From assembly GCF_012241385.1 (NCBI RefSeq), contig NZ_JAAVXB010000014.1, positions 45,772 to 109,771 on the forward strand: DNA of 64,000 bases, in the 5' to 3' direction. Positions 45,619 to 54,150 of the stretch are shown here, one piece after another (position 1 is the stretch's first letter; each line of letters opens with the position of its first letter). Below the pieces are notes generated by a model. The model was not told where the DNA came from. It saw nothing but the letters and a program-made list of their open reading frames with translations, and searched no databases. The translations under genes were made by a program, and so were the position numbers. This stretch comes from Solimonas marina. GTDB lineage: Bacteria; Pseudomonadota; Gammaproteobacteria; Nevskiales; Nevskiaceae.

Positions 45619-46269
45619 ATGCCTTTGAGTAGCGTAGCCCGAATCAGCGTGATATCTGGAGTTCTGGGTGCATTGGTGGTTTCGATCGACATACTCGCCG
45701 GCCGACGTCAGAAAATGGCGATCATGAACTTAGTCTGGCCTTTGACCGCGCTTTGGGCCGGAGTCTTCGGCCTCCTTCTGTACCTGTTAATAGGCCGAAA
45801 TAAGAGCAGCAGTCATAGAAGCGGGTCATTTTGGGAGGGCGCACTTGTTGGCACGCTACATTGTGGCGCCGGATGCACGTTGGGTGACTTGGTCGCAGAG
45901 GCATTCGGAGCAATGATTCCGCTTCATGTGTTCGAGCATAAGACCTTCGATGCCTGGATTATCGATTACATCGCGGCATTCATATTTGGCGTGGCTTTCC
46001 AGTATTTCTCGATAAGACAAACGAGAAATCTGTCGTTTGGCAGTGAGCTACTGGCTGCGTTGAAGGCCGATGCCGCATCGCTTACGTCATGGCAGCTCGG
46101 TATGTACGGATGGATGGCGATCACGCTGTTTGTGCTGTTCTCCCCCGATCTGCCGAAGAGCTCCATGACCTTCTGGTTCATGATGCAGATCGCAATGCTA
46201 TTCGGTCTTGCCACTGCATATCCCGTCAATTGCTGGTTGTTGCGAGCCGGTATTAAGGAGCAGATGTAG
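45619..46269 (+). CDS. DUF4396 membrane protein
   Basis: A 216-aa integral membrane protein with about six helices. The family signature GTLHCGAGCTLGDLVAEAF lies near residue 80, followed by FAFGVAFQYFSI-type helices (here FIFGVAFQYFSIRQTRNL) and MMQIAMLFGLATAYPVNCWLL at the end. The Cys pair and His suggest a metal or thiol site, but the function is unknown. GAGGAG lies eight bases before ATG 45619. Located among stress genes. Confidence 0.82.
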   Translation: MPLSSVARISVISGVLGALVVSIDILAGRRQKMAIMNLVWPLTALWAGVFGLLLYLLIGRNKSSSHRSGSFWEGALVGTLHCGAGCTLGDLVAEAFGAMIPLHVFEHKTFDAWIIDYIAAFIFGVAFQYFSIRQTRNLSFGSELLAALKADAASLTSWQLGMYGWMAITLFVLFSPDLPKSSMTFWFMMQIAMLFGLATAYPVNCWLLRAGIKEQM

Positions 46270-46422
46270 GAAGATCCCGAAAAATTCATCGTGATTTAGG
46301 ACGTCGACTGGCCGTCGGTCATTCAGCTCCCGGTTCTCTTTTATTTTATAGAATTCCTGAAGTTTATTCGGTCATTGAAGCGTGAATTTTTTGAAATGGG
46401 CGAAAAATAAAGGAGATGATCT

Positions 46423-46569
46423 ATGGATAAGGAACGAAGGGTAGGTGTAAAAAGACGATCAGAGAATGGGCGAACGATGTCAGTCTCCGAGAAGAGGAAA
46501 CTGCTGGAACGTGAACGTCGACGGGGCGCTCAGGGAAGCACAGGCCAGAGGTCGAAGAGCGACAGGTAG
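46423..46569 (+). CDS. 48-aa highly basic peptide
   Basis: A short gene with a strong ribosome site (AAAGGAGAT, then GATCT and ATG). The product begins MDKERRVGVKRRSENGRTMS and contains SEKRKLLERERRRG, about one third Arg/Lys. Probably nucleic-acid binding. It belongs with the other small proteins between 43.6 and 46.9 kb. Confidence 0.55.
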   Translation: MDKERRVGVKRRSENGRTMSVSEKRKLLERERRRGAQGSTGQRSKSDR

Positions 46570-46654
46570 GTTCTTTGAAATCGTAGATATCGGCTGCTAG
46601 TTTCGGTCCAGATTTCGTATCTCGTAGAAATTGGCGCGTCTTAAGGAGTGTGTG

Positions 46655-46735
46655 ATGCGTGGAATGAAAAAATATTCTATTGTTCGTCGTGCTCGGGAGT
46701 TTTTTCCGCTGTTGGTGAGGTATCGAATCTCGTGA
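46655..46735 (+). CDS. 26-aa leader peptide overlapping next gene
   Basis: AAGGAG precedes ATG 46655, giving MRGMKKYSIVRRAREFFPLL and six further residues. Its TGA overlaps the GTG of the following frame (GTGA), which suggests translational coupling. Too short for any family. Confidence 0.4.
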   Translation: MRGMKKYSIVRRAREFFPLLVRYRIS

Positions 46736-46893
46736 GCAAGGGAAAAAACAGAAATTCCGAGACGTCGAGGGCGCGGCATATTGACACGTCGATCCGTGAG
46801 GGGCGGCGCCTCCCGTTGGTGTGGATGGCGGCGCTTTGGATTGTGGCTATCGGGATTGGAACTTTCTTCGTCCTCGAATTTTTTAATAAATAA
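46732..46893 (+). CDS. 53-aa single-span membrane protein
   Basis: From the GTG at 46732: a basic N-terminal half (SKGKNRNSETSRARHIDTSIREGRR) and one TM helix (LPLVWMAALWIVAIGIGTFFVLEFF). Its start overlaps the stop of the leader peptide. The frame also opens at GTG 46648. Function unknown. Confidence 0.5.
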   Translation: MSKGKNRNSETSRARHIDTSIREGRRLPLVWMAALWIVAIGIGTFFVLEFFNK

Positions 46894-46975
46894 GCAAAGA
46901 CCGATCGGCGCGCCATAGGCGATTACGACGCATGAGCGTCATGTGTATCACCAATATGTCGACCTGATGTTGGCG

Positions 46976-47353
46976 TTACTTTTCTTCGGCGTACGCCATA
47001 GTCGTGATTAACGCGCGCTCTCCGGGGCGCGCGTCGAGTCGCGTATGTTGAATTACGACTGGTTGGTCCGCTTCTATCACGCACGCGTAATCCGTGTTTC
47101 GGGGTATCGGCTCCGGGTCGATCAGCTGATCGAAACGCAGGTGCAGGGTCCGACGAGCGGGTATCTGTATCCGATAAGGGCCTGCTGTGTCGCGGTCTCT
47201 GAAAAACACCGTAATAACCAGCACGACGTCGCGCTCATTGGCATTCAGGATGCACGCAGTTTCATGGCTGCGCAGCTCGGGGTCGTCCGCATGCGGGCCA
47301 GGGTCAGGAAGAAAGCCTTCCGCGATTGCCCACTGCCTTTTACCGATACTCAT
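46976..47353 (-). CDS. Anabaena sensory rhodopsin transducer homologue (ASRT family)
   Basis: A 125-aa soluble beta-sandwich protein of the sensory rhodopsin transducer family: KRQWAIAEGFLP, SHETACILNANERDVVLVITVFFRDRDTAGPYRIQIPARRTLHLRFDQL, PEPIPRNTDYACVIEADQPVVIQHTRLDARPGE. ASRT forms tetramers and can bind DNA or sugars. Most bacteria that have it, as apparently here, lack a rhodopsin. It is 24 bases downstream of the FAD/Fe-S oxidoreductase on the same strand, so it may be last in that operon. Confidence 0.85.
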   Translation of the reverse strand: MSIGKRQWAIAEGFLPDPGPHADDPELRSHETACILNANERDVVLVITVFFRDRDTAGPYRIQIPARRTLHLRFDQLIDPEPIPRNTDYACVIEADQPVVIQHTRLDARPGERALITTMAYAEEK

Positions 47354-47377
47354 GTGGTTTCTCCTTTTGCAAGTTCG

Positions 47378-50311
47378 CTAGTTCGCCAAATATGGTGGTA
47401 ACGCCATATCGAGAATTTCTGCAAGAGTGAGTGCTTGACGCCCCGTGCCCTGCGAGATCTGTTCTCGACATGAAAATCCGTTGGCCAAAACAATCGTGTC
47501 GTGCGATGCGGCGCGTACTGCGGGCAGCACGGCATGTTCTCCAATAGTCTGCGATAGCGCGTACGTCGACGCGCGAAAGCCAAAGCTGCCGGCCATACCG
47601 CAACAGCCTCCATCTAGCCAATTGATGCGACCGCCAAGTCGTTCGAGTAGGCGCCTCTCGGCATCAACATCGAGCGATGCATGGTGATGGCAGTGCGCCT
47701 GTACGACCAAGGAATGCGTAAACGGCGGCGGCTCCCAGCCAATGCCATCGAGGAATTCGCTGAGCAGCAGGCTTTGCGCGGCGAGCCGGCGCGCTCGCTC
47801 GTCGGCCGGAAATAGGCGCGGCAGCTCATCGCGAAAACTGGCGATGCACGACGGTTCGAGACCGACGACGGTGACGCCGCGTGCCAGGTCGACGGCCAGC
47901 GCGTCGAGCACGCGCCCCAGCTCGCGGCGCGCGAGGTCGAGCATGCCTTCGGCATACAGCGGCCGCTGGCAGCACAGCGGCACGTCCGGAATACGTACCC
48001 GACAGCCAGCCGCTTCGAGCACGCGCACCGCGGCCTGCAGCGGGGCGGGGTGGAAGAAATTGTTCCAGGTATCCGGCCACAGCAGCACCTCGCGCGCGCC
48101 GGCCGGCAGCGGCGTCGCGCGTCGGCTGCGGAACCACTGCACGAAGCTCTGCGTCGCGTAGCGCGGCATCGCGCGCTGCACGGCGATGCCGCCGATCCGT
48201 TTCGCCAGCCGGCCGAGTCCCGGCGCCTGCAGGATGAAGTTGGCGAGGCGCGGCAGATGCGTGGCGAGGCGGCTCCACCACCAGATCAGTCCCATCGAAT
48301 ACGCGCTACGCGGCCGCAGCCGGCGGCGATAGTGATGCGCCATGAACTCGGCCTTGTACGTCGCCATGTCGACATCGACCGGGCAGTCCTGCTTGCAGCC
48401 CTTGCAGGCCAGGCACAGGTCGAGCGCGTCGTGCACGGCGTCGCTAGAAAAGCCATCGTCGATCGGGCCGTGCTTGGTCATCTCGAACAGCAGGTGCGCG
48501 CGGCCGCGCGTCGAATAGCGCTCCTCGCGGGTGCCGCGATAGCTCGGACACATCACGCCGCCGTGCTCGTTGCGGCAGTTGCCGACGCCGACGCAACGGC
48601 CGACGGCGTGATTGAAGCTCTGCGCGTCGTCCGGGTACGCGAACTGTGTTCGCAGCAGCGGCGGCCGGAAGTCGGGGCCGCGGCGCAGGTTGGCGTCCAT
48701 CGGATACGGCTCGATCTTCTTTCCGGGATTCATGCGGTGCTGCGGATCCCAGATCGCCTTGAACGCGCGAAATGCCGCCATCAGCTCGTCGCCGTACATC
48801 TTCGGCAGCAGGCTGGCGCGGACCTGGCCGTCGCCGTGTTCACCGGACAGCGAGCCGCCGTGACGCACGACCAGATCGGCGGCGTCGTTCATGAACGCGC
48901 GCCACTTCGCCAGGCCCGGTTCGGTGGCCAGCTCGAAGTCGATGCGACAGTGGATGCAGCCGTCGCCGAAATGGCCGTACAGTGCTGCCTTGTAGTCGTA
49001 GCGCGACAGCAGCTGCCGGAATTCGCGCAGATAGGCGCCGACCCTGGCCGGCGGCACCGCCGCGTCCTCCCAGCCCGGATGCGTGTTGTGCTCGCCGGGC
49101 ACGAAGGCGGTCGCGCCGAGGCCGGCCTCGCGCACTTTCCACAGCAGCTTTTCCTCGTCCGGGTCGTCGAACAGCTTCATCGACGGCGTATCGTCGGCAT
49201 CGCGCAGCGCCGTCATCAGCGCACGCGCACGCTGATCGGAATCGGCCTTGTCGCGGCCGCCGAACTCGACGAGCAGCCAGCCGCCGCCGTCCGGCAGCAG
49301 CGCGCGGTTCTTCGGATGCAGATGCTTGCGCTGCATGAAGTCGATCAGCAGGTGGTCCATGCCCTCGAGACCGATCGGGCCGTGCTCGAGAATCTGCGGC
49401 ACGTGGTCCGCGGCATGGAACACGTCCTCGTAGCCGAGCACGAGCAGGCTGCGCGCGCGCGGCGAGTCGACGAGGTCGAGCTCGGCGCCGAGCACCGTCA
49501 CGCAGCTGCCCTCGCTGCCGACCAGCGCACGGGCGACGTTGAAGCCGCGCTCCGGCAGCAGCTCGTCGAGATTGAAGCCGGATACGCGGCGCGGGATCTG
49601 CGGATAGCGGCGGCGGATCTCGTCGGCGTAACGGTCGCGCAGATCGCGCAGTGCGCGATAGATCTCGGCGCGGCGGCCGCCTTCGCGCTGGATGCGCCGG
49701 TATTCGTCGTCGCTGGTCGGGCCGACCGTCATGCGCACGCCGTCGTAGGTGACGATGTCCAGCGAGCGCACGTTGTCGACGGTGCGGCCGCTCATCACCG
49801 AGTGCACGCCGCACGAGTCGTTGCCGATCATGCCGCCGAGCGTGTTGTGCGCATGCGTCGACGGATCTGGGCCGAAGGTCAGCGCATGCGCCTCGGCGGC
49901 ATCGCGCAGCACGTCGAGCACGCAGCCCGGCTGCACGCGGGCGCGGCGCGCGCCGGGGTCGATCGACAGCACGCGGTGCAGGTATTTCGAGAAGTCGACG
50001 ACGACCGCGACGTTGCAGCACTGGCCGGCGAGGCTGGTGCCGCCGCCACGCGCCAGCAGCGGCGCGTCGTGGCGCCGGCACGCGGCGATCGTCGCGACGA
50101 CGTCGTCGATGCTGCGCGGCACGACGACGCCGATCGGCACCTGCCGGTAGATCGAACCGTCGGTCGCGTACAGCGCGCGGCTGCCGCCGTCGAAGCGCAC
50201 CTCGGCGTCGGTCGTGCGCCGCAGTTCGGCGGCCAGCGCTTCGGCGCGCTTGCGGTCGAAGCCGCTCGGCGGCTGGCGCTGCATCAGGCTGGCCGGAGCA
50301 TCAAATCCCAT
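47378..50311 (-). CDS. FAD-linked/Fe-S oxidoreductase (YdiJ/D-2-hydroxyacid dehydrogenase type)
   Basis: A 977-aa fusion of a GlcD-type flavin domain and a GlcF-type iron-sulfur domain. FAD-binding PCMH: PLLARGGGTSLAGQ and NTLGGMIGNDSCGVHS. The C-terminal FAD-oxidase domain contains ALYGHFGDGCIHCRIDF and SLSGEHGDGQVRASLLPKMYG. Two 4Fe-4S motifs follow (CVGVGNCRNEHGGVMCPSY; CLACKGCKQDCPVDVDMATYK), then CCG-type motifs (CCQRPLYAEGML, DGGCCGMAGSFGF). Oxidation of a 2-hydroxy acid such as D-lactate or D-2-hydroxyglutarate is family knowledge. The start overlaps the enolase-family gene by 11 bases. Confidence 0.92.
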   Translation of the reverse strand: MGFDAPASLMQRQPPSGFDRKRAEALAAELRRTTDAEVRFDGGSRALYATDGSIYRQVPIGVVVPRSIDDVVATIAACRRHDAPLLARGGGTSLAGQCCNVAVVVDFSKYLHRVLSIDPGARRARVQPGCVLDVLRDAAEAHALTFGPDPSTHAHNTLGGMIGNDSCGVHSVMSGRTVDNVRSLDIVTYDGVRMTVGPTSDDEYRRIQREGGRRAEIYRALRDLRDRYADEIRRRYPQIPRRVSGFNLDELLPERGFNVARALVGSEGSCVTVLGAELDLVDSPRARSLLVLGYEDVFHAADHVPQILEHGPIGLEGMDHLLIDFMQRKHLHPKNRALLPDGGGWLLVEFGGRDKADSDQRARALMTALRDADDTPSMKLFDDPDEEKLLWKVREAGLGATAFVPGEHNTHPGWEDAAVPPARVGAYLREFRQLLSRYDYKAALYGHFGDGCIHCRIDFELATEPGLAKWRAFMNDAADLVVRHGGSLSGEHGDGQVRASLLPKMYGDELMAAFRAFKAIWDPQHRMNPGKKIEPYPMDANLRRGPDFRPPLLRTQFAYPDDAQSFNHAVGRCVGVGNCRNEHGGVMCPSYRGTREERYSTRGRAHLLFEMTKHGPIDDGFSSDAVHDALDLCLACKGCKQDCPVDVDMATYKAEFMAHHYRRRLRPRSAYSMGLIWWWSRLATHLPRLANFILQAPGLGRLAKRIGGIAVQRAMPRYATQSFVQWFRSRRATPLPAGAREVLLWPDTWNNFFHPAPLQAAVRVLEAAGCRVRIPDVPLCCQRPLYAEGMLDLARRELGRVLDALAVDLARGVTVVGLEPSCIASFRDELPRLFPADERARRLAAQSLLLSEFLDGIGWEPPPFTHSLVVQAHCHHHASLDVDAERRLLERLGGRINWLDGGCCGMAGSFGFRASTYALSQTIGEHAVLPAVRAASHDTIVLANGFSCREQISQGTGRQALTLAEILDMALPPYLAN

Positions 50312-51401
50312 GACGTTGGACCTCCTCGTGGCGCAGGCGCAGGCCGTGGCCCGGTGCCTGCAGGTCCGGCCACAGCGCCCCGTCGCGCAACAGCGGCAGA
50401 CCGTCGAACAGCATCCGTTCGAGGCGCGTGTGGTCGTGGAAATATTCGAGATGCGCCAGGCGCGGCACCGCGCAGCAGACCGGCACGTGCACGGCCGGCG
50501 CGCAATGTGCCGACAGCTTCAGGTGCTGCGCGTCGCACAGCACGCCGGCCTGCAGGAAGCCGGTGTAGCCGCAGCGCGTCGCGTCGGCCTGCAGCACGCC
50601 GACCGCACCGGCGCCGATCATCTTGCGGAAGTAGTCGGCGTCCCAGCCGTACTCGCCGGCGCTGATCGCCATACCCGGCGGCGCGCGGTCGCAAACCCAG
50701 CGCAGACCGTCCAGATCGTCGGACGACACCGGTTCCTCGAACCAGCGGACGTCGTAGTCGGCGAGGCGCCGCGCCATCTGCAATGCCCCGACGCGATCGA
50801 ACGCGCCGTTGGCGTCGACCATCAGCGTCACGCCGTCGCCGATCACCTGGCGCGCCAGCGATACGCGCCGCGGATCGTCGTCCGGCGCGCTGCCGATCTT
50901 CATCTTCACTGCCGACAGCCCGTCGCCGACCCAGCCGCCAAGCTGCGTGCCGAGACGCGCGTCGTCGTAGTTGGTGAAGCCGCCGCTGCCGTAGACCGGC
51001 ACCGCCTCGCGATGCCGGCCGAGCAGCTGCGCCAGCGGCACGCCGAGCAGGCGCGCCTTCAGATCCCACAGTGCGATGTCGACCGCGGCGATCGCCATCA
51101 GGCCCAGGCCGGGACGACCGAGATTGCGCAGCGCCGCGTTCATGCGCTGCCAGATCAGCCCGAGATCGAATGCGTCGGCGCCGACGACGATGGTCTGCAG
51201 CTTGTCGCGGATCAGCGCCGCTGCGGGCGCTGCCTGCGTATAGCTGTAGCCGAGACCGTCGACGCCGGCTGCCTTCAGCTCGACGACGACGACCTCGGTC
51301 GCCGACCAGCACAGCGTGCCGTCACATTCGGTGCCGTCGGTCGGCACCCGGCACGCGTGTACCGTGAGCGATTCGATCGTGGGCGCGCGTTGCACGCCCA
51401 C
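50301..51401 (-). CDS. Enolase-superfamily sugar-acid dehydratase/racemase-like protein
   Basis: A 366-aa member of the mandelate racemase/muconate lactonizing group. Capping domain first, then the barrel with KMKIG (catalytic Lys), metal ligands Asp in MVDANGAFD, Glu in WFEEPVSSDD and Glu in AISAGEYGW, and His near LKLSAHCAPAVHVP. This is the pattern of acid-sugar dehydratases. The exact substrate is not readable. It sits between the ThDP enzyme and the FAD/Fe-S oxidoreductase in one operon, which suggests a carboxylate pathway. Confidence 0.88.
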   Translation of the reverse strand: MGVQRAPTIESLTVHACRVPTDGTECDGTLCWSATEVVVVELKAAGVDGLGYSYTQAAPAAALIRDKLQTIVVGADAFDLGLIWQRMNAALRNLGRPGLGLMAIAAVDIALWDLKARLLGVPLAQLLGRHREAVPVYGSGGFTNYDDARLGTQLGGWVGDGLSAVKMKIGSAPDDDPRRVSLARQVIGDGVTLMVDANGAFDRVGALQMARRLADYDVRWFEEPVSSDDLDGLRWVCDRAPPGMAISAGEYGWDADYFRKMIGAGAVGVLQADATRCGYTGFLQAGVLCDAQHLKLSAHCAPAVHVPVCCAVPRLAHLEYFHDHTRLERMLFDGLPLLRDGALWPDLQAPGHGLRLRHEEVQRHGI

Positions 51402-51405
51402 CGGG

Positions 51406-53190
51406 CTACTCGACCGTGGTGCCGAACGACGCCAGCAGCTGCTTGGCGCTCTGCCTGACGATGCCGCTCTGGTCGATGTCCTTGCCGACCGCGCCCATCA
51501 TCGCCTTGGCCTGCTCCCAGGTGATGTGCGGCGGCAGCGGCGGCACGTCCGGGTCGGTGATGAATTCGAGCACTACCGGCCGATCGGCAGCGAATGCCTG
51601 ATCCCAGGCGGTGCCGATGTCGTCCGGATTTTCGACGCGTATGCCCTTGAAGCCGAGCATCTCGCCGTAGCGCGCGTACGGGAAGTCGATGACGTCCTGC
51701 GCGGTCGGGAATTTCGGATCGCCGGCCAGCGCGCGCTGCTCCCACGTCACCTGGTTCAGGTCATGATTGGCGAGCACCAGCACGATGAAGCGCGGGTCCT
51801 GCCATTGCTTCCAGTATTGCTTGACCGTCAGCAACTCGGCATTGCCGTTCATCTGCATCGCGCCGTCGCCGACCATCGCGATCACCGGCCGGTTCGGATA
51901 CGCCATCTTGGCGGCGATCGCGTACGGCACGCCACTGCCCATGCTCGCCAGCTTGCCGGACAGCGACGCCATCATGTGCCGACGCAGCTTGACGTCGCGC
52001 GCGTACCAGTTGGTGTGCGAGCCCGAATCGCCGCAGAGGATCGCGCGTTCCGGCAGGCGCGGCGACAGTTCCCAGAACACGCGCTGCGGATTGATCGGAT
52101 CGGCCGAGGCCATCGCGCGCTGCTCGGATTCGGTCCACCACTTGGCAACGCGCTTCTCGATGTCCTGCTGCCAGCTGCGATCCTCCTTCGGGCACAGCAT
52201 CGGCATCAGGCGGCGCAGCGTATCGCCGGCGTCGCCGATCAGGTTGACCTCGGTCGGGTAGCGCATGCCGACGTTGCGCGATGACAGGTCGATCTGCACG
52301 GTGCGCGCCTGACCGTCCTTCGGCAGGAATTCGGCGTACGGGAACGTCGTGCCGATCATCAGCAGCGTGTCGCAGTGGTTCATCATCCACCAGCTCGGCT
52401 CGGTGCCGAGCAGGCCGATCGAACCGGTGACGAACGGCAGATCGTCCGGTACCGAGGCCTTGCCGAGCAGCGGCTTAGCGACGCCGGCGCCGAGCTTCTC
52501 GCACAGCTCGATGACCTCGTCGGTGGCGTGCAGCGCGCCGGCACCGGACATCACCGCGACCTTCTTGCCGCTGTTGAGAATCTCGGCGGCGCGCTCGAGT
52601 TCGTCGTTCGACGGCCGCGGATGCGGCGGCGCGGCGCTGACGCCCGAGTAATTGTTGCCGTGCGCGCGCGGCGGGCTTTCGACGGCATCCATCGTCTGCA
52701 CGTCGTTCGGCACGATGACGCAGCAGATCGTGCGTTCGGCCGAAGCGATGCGCATCGCGCGGTCGATCACGTGGCGCGCCTGCGCCGGCGAGGCGATGGT
52801 CTGTGTGTAGTCGGAGACATCATCGAACACGCGCGCCAGATCGACCTCCTGCTGGAAGTCGCTGCCGATCGCCGATACCGCCTGCTGGCCGACGATCGCG
52901 ACCACCGGCATGTGATCCATCTTTGCGTCGTACAGGCCGGTCAGCAGATGCAGCGCGCCCGGGCCGGATGTAGCCATGCAAACGCCAACCTGATCCGTGA
53001 ATTTTGCATGGGCGCCGGCCATGAATGCCGACATTTCCTCGTGCCGGACGCGTACGTATTCGAAACGGTCCTCGGCACGACCCATCGCGCCCATCAATCC
53101 ATTGATGCCGTCTCCCGGGTATCCAAATATCCGTTTCACGCCCCAGTCGCTGAGGCGTTCGAGAATGAAATCTCCTGTTGTCTTGGCCAT
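51406..53190 (-). CDS. ThDP-dependent enzyme, pyruvate oxidase/acetolactate synthase type
   Basis: A 594-aa thiamine diphosphate enzyme. The N-terminal PYR domain has the catalytic Glu in RHEEMSAFMAGAHAK and ATSGPGALHLLTGLYDAK. The central domain is FAD/NAD-like (GKKVAVMSGAGALHATDEV). The PP domain has the ThDP motif GDGAMQMNGNAELLTVKQY...N. The closest pattern is pyruvate oxidase (PoxB-like) or related oxidases rather than acetolactate synthase. It is first in a minus-strand operon with the enolase-family gene four bases after it. Confidence 0.88.
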   Translation of the reverse strand: MAKTTGDFILERLSDWGVKRIFGYPGDGINGLMGAMGRAEDRFEYVRVRHEEMSAFMAGAHAKFTDQVGVCMATSGPGALHLLTGLYDAKMDHMPVVAIVGQQAVSAIGSDFQQEVDLARVFDDVSDYTQTIASPAQARHVIDRAMRIASAERTICCVIVPNDVQTMDAVESPPRAHGNNYSGVSAAPPHPRPSNDELERAAEILNSGKKVAVMSGAGALHATDEVIELCEKLGAGVAKPLLGKASVPDDLPFVTGSIGLLGTEPSWWMMNHCDTLLMIGTTFPYAEFLPKDGQARTVQIDLSSRNVGMRYPTEVNLIGDAGDTLRRLMPMLCPKEDRSWQQDIEKRVAKWWTESEQRAMASADPINPQRVFWELSPRLPERAILCGDSGSHTNWYARDVKLRRHMMASLSGKLASMGSGVPYAIAAKMAYPNRPVIAMVGDGAMQMNGNAELLTVKQYWKQWQDPRFIVLVLANHDLNQVTWEQRALAGDPKFPTAQDVIDFPYARYGEMLGFKGIRVENPDDIGTAWDQAFAADRPVVLEFITDPDVPPLPPHITWEQAKAMMGAVGKDIDQSGIVRQSAKQLLASFGTTVE

Positions 53191-53477
53191 GACACTTCCT
53201 TGTGCTGGATGAATTCCAAAGCGCTCTGCAGAACTTGCGACCGCTTCCCTGCTTAATGCGACAGCAACAGCAGGGCCCGGTTCACAACAGATCGGCGCTC
53301 AATGCGAACGGGAGCTGAACGGATTGAGCCGTCCTAAATTTCTAGAGGAGTAAATCCAGCGGAGGGGCTAGGGCACCCCGATCTGGATGCACCGATCAAT
53401 CAATTCCCGGTCGAGCGTGCTGGTGTCGACGAGTTCGCCTCATTCCTGTTTTAGCGGGCGAATTCCCAACGAATCGC
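53191..53477. other. Upstream region of ThDP operon
   Basis: Divergent intergenic space. It should hold the promoter of the ThDP enzyme operon. No gene is seen. Confidence 0.4.
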
Positions 53478-53723
53478 ATGGACGGACTCGACTCGCTACC
53501 GCCTCAATACTCTGGGTGGCTTCTCGGTCGCGAGCTTCGTAAATCGACCGAGGACCCCACAGAAAGAACTTTGCTCGCTAAGAGTTTCATCGAGAAAGTT
53601 GGCCTAGAGCGCTTCAATTTGCTGGTTCAGATGGACGTCGAAGTACAGAGAGTCCTGGGCACAGGTGCTCGCCATGGTCGCCGCAAGAGATGCAGACGCG
53701 CAGATCCGTTTGACTACTACTAG
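53478..53723 (+). CDS. Hypothetical 81-aa protein
   Basis: MDGLDSLPPQYSGWLLGRELRKSTED..., a polar protein with a helical centre and basic end (ARHGRRKRCRRADPFDYY). It has no ribosome site and no known family. Codon use is compatible with coding. Confidence 0.38.
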   Translation: MDGLDSLPPQYSGWLLGRELRKSTEDPTERTLLAKSFIEKVGLERFNLLVQMDVEVQRVLGTGARHGRRKRCRRADPFDYY

Positions 53724-53877
53724 CTCGGACGTGGCTGGTTAAAAGGTTGCCGCCAAGGTGGCGCATCAGGGAGATGTGGTGCGGTCGTCGGCGTGTGTTG
53801 AAGTACTGTTCAATCGCACAGTATTATAGGTCTGTGGATTCACCCACCCAGACGCTCGTCTGGCCCAACCTGAACTA

Positions 53878-53907
53878 GCCCTCGGCTCAACCTGAGGGCT
53901 TTTTTTG
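53878..53907 (+). terminator. Intrinsic terminator before the MBL/E2-E1-JAB operon
   Basis: AGCCCTC and GAGGGCT arms with a 10-base loop and T7 following. It isolates the operon at 54151 from upstream transcription. Confidence 0.85.
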
Positions 53908-54150
53908 ATCTCGAGCAATCCACAAGGCCAGAGACGGCTCGGAAAATATAAAAATCTCATGATTTTCCGTTGTTTATTAAAACTTTCTCGATTTTCTCAA
54001 ACGCCATAGTTCAGATAGCCTGAATTATTCCGACAACCCTCTTGAATAATCTGGCTGAGCCCCCAACATGTAGTGATACGAGGGGCGCTGCGGCACAAAA
54101 TGGGCTATTCCGTGATCGCTTGACTCGTGGCACATCAGGGAGATGCAGAT

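Noticed and set aside
48050..50665. 871-aa plus-strand open frame
   Set aside because: Opposite the FAD/Fe-S oxidoreductase, which has full cofactor motifs. The long frame results from high GC.
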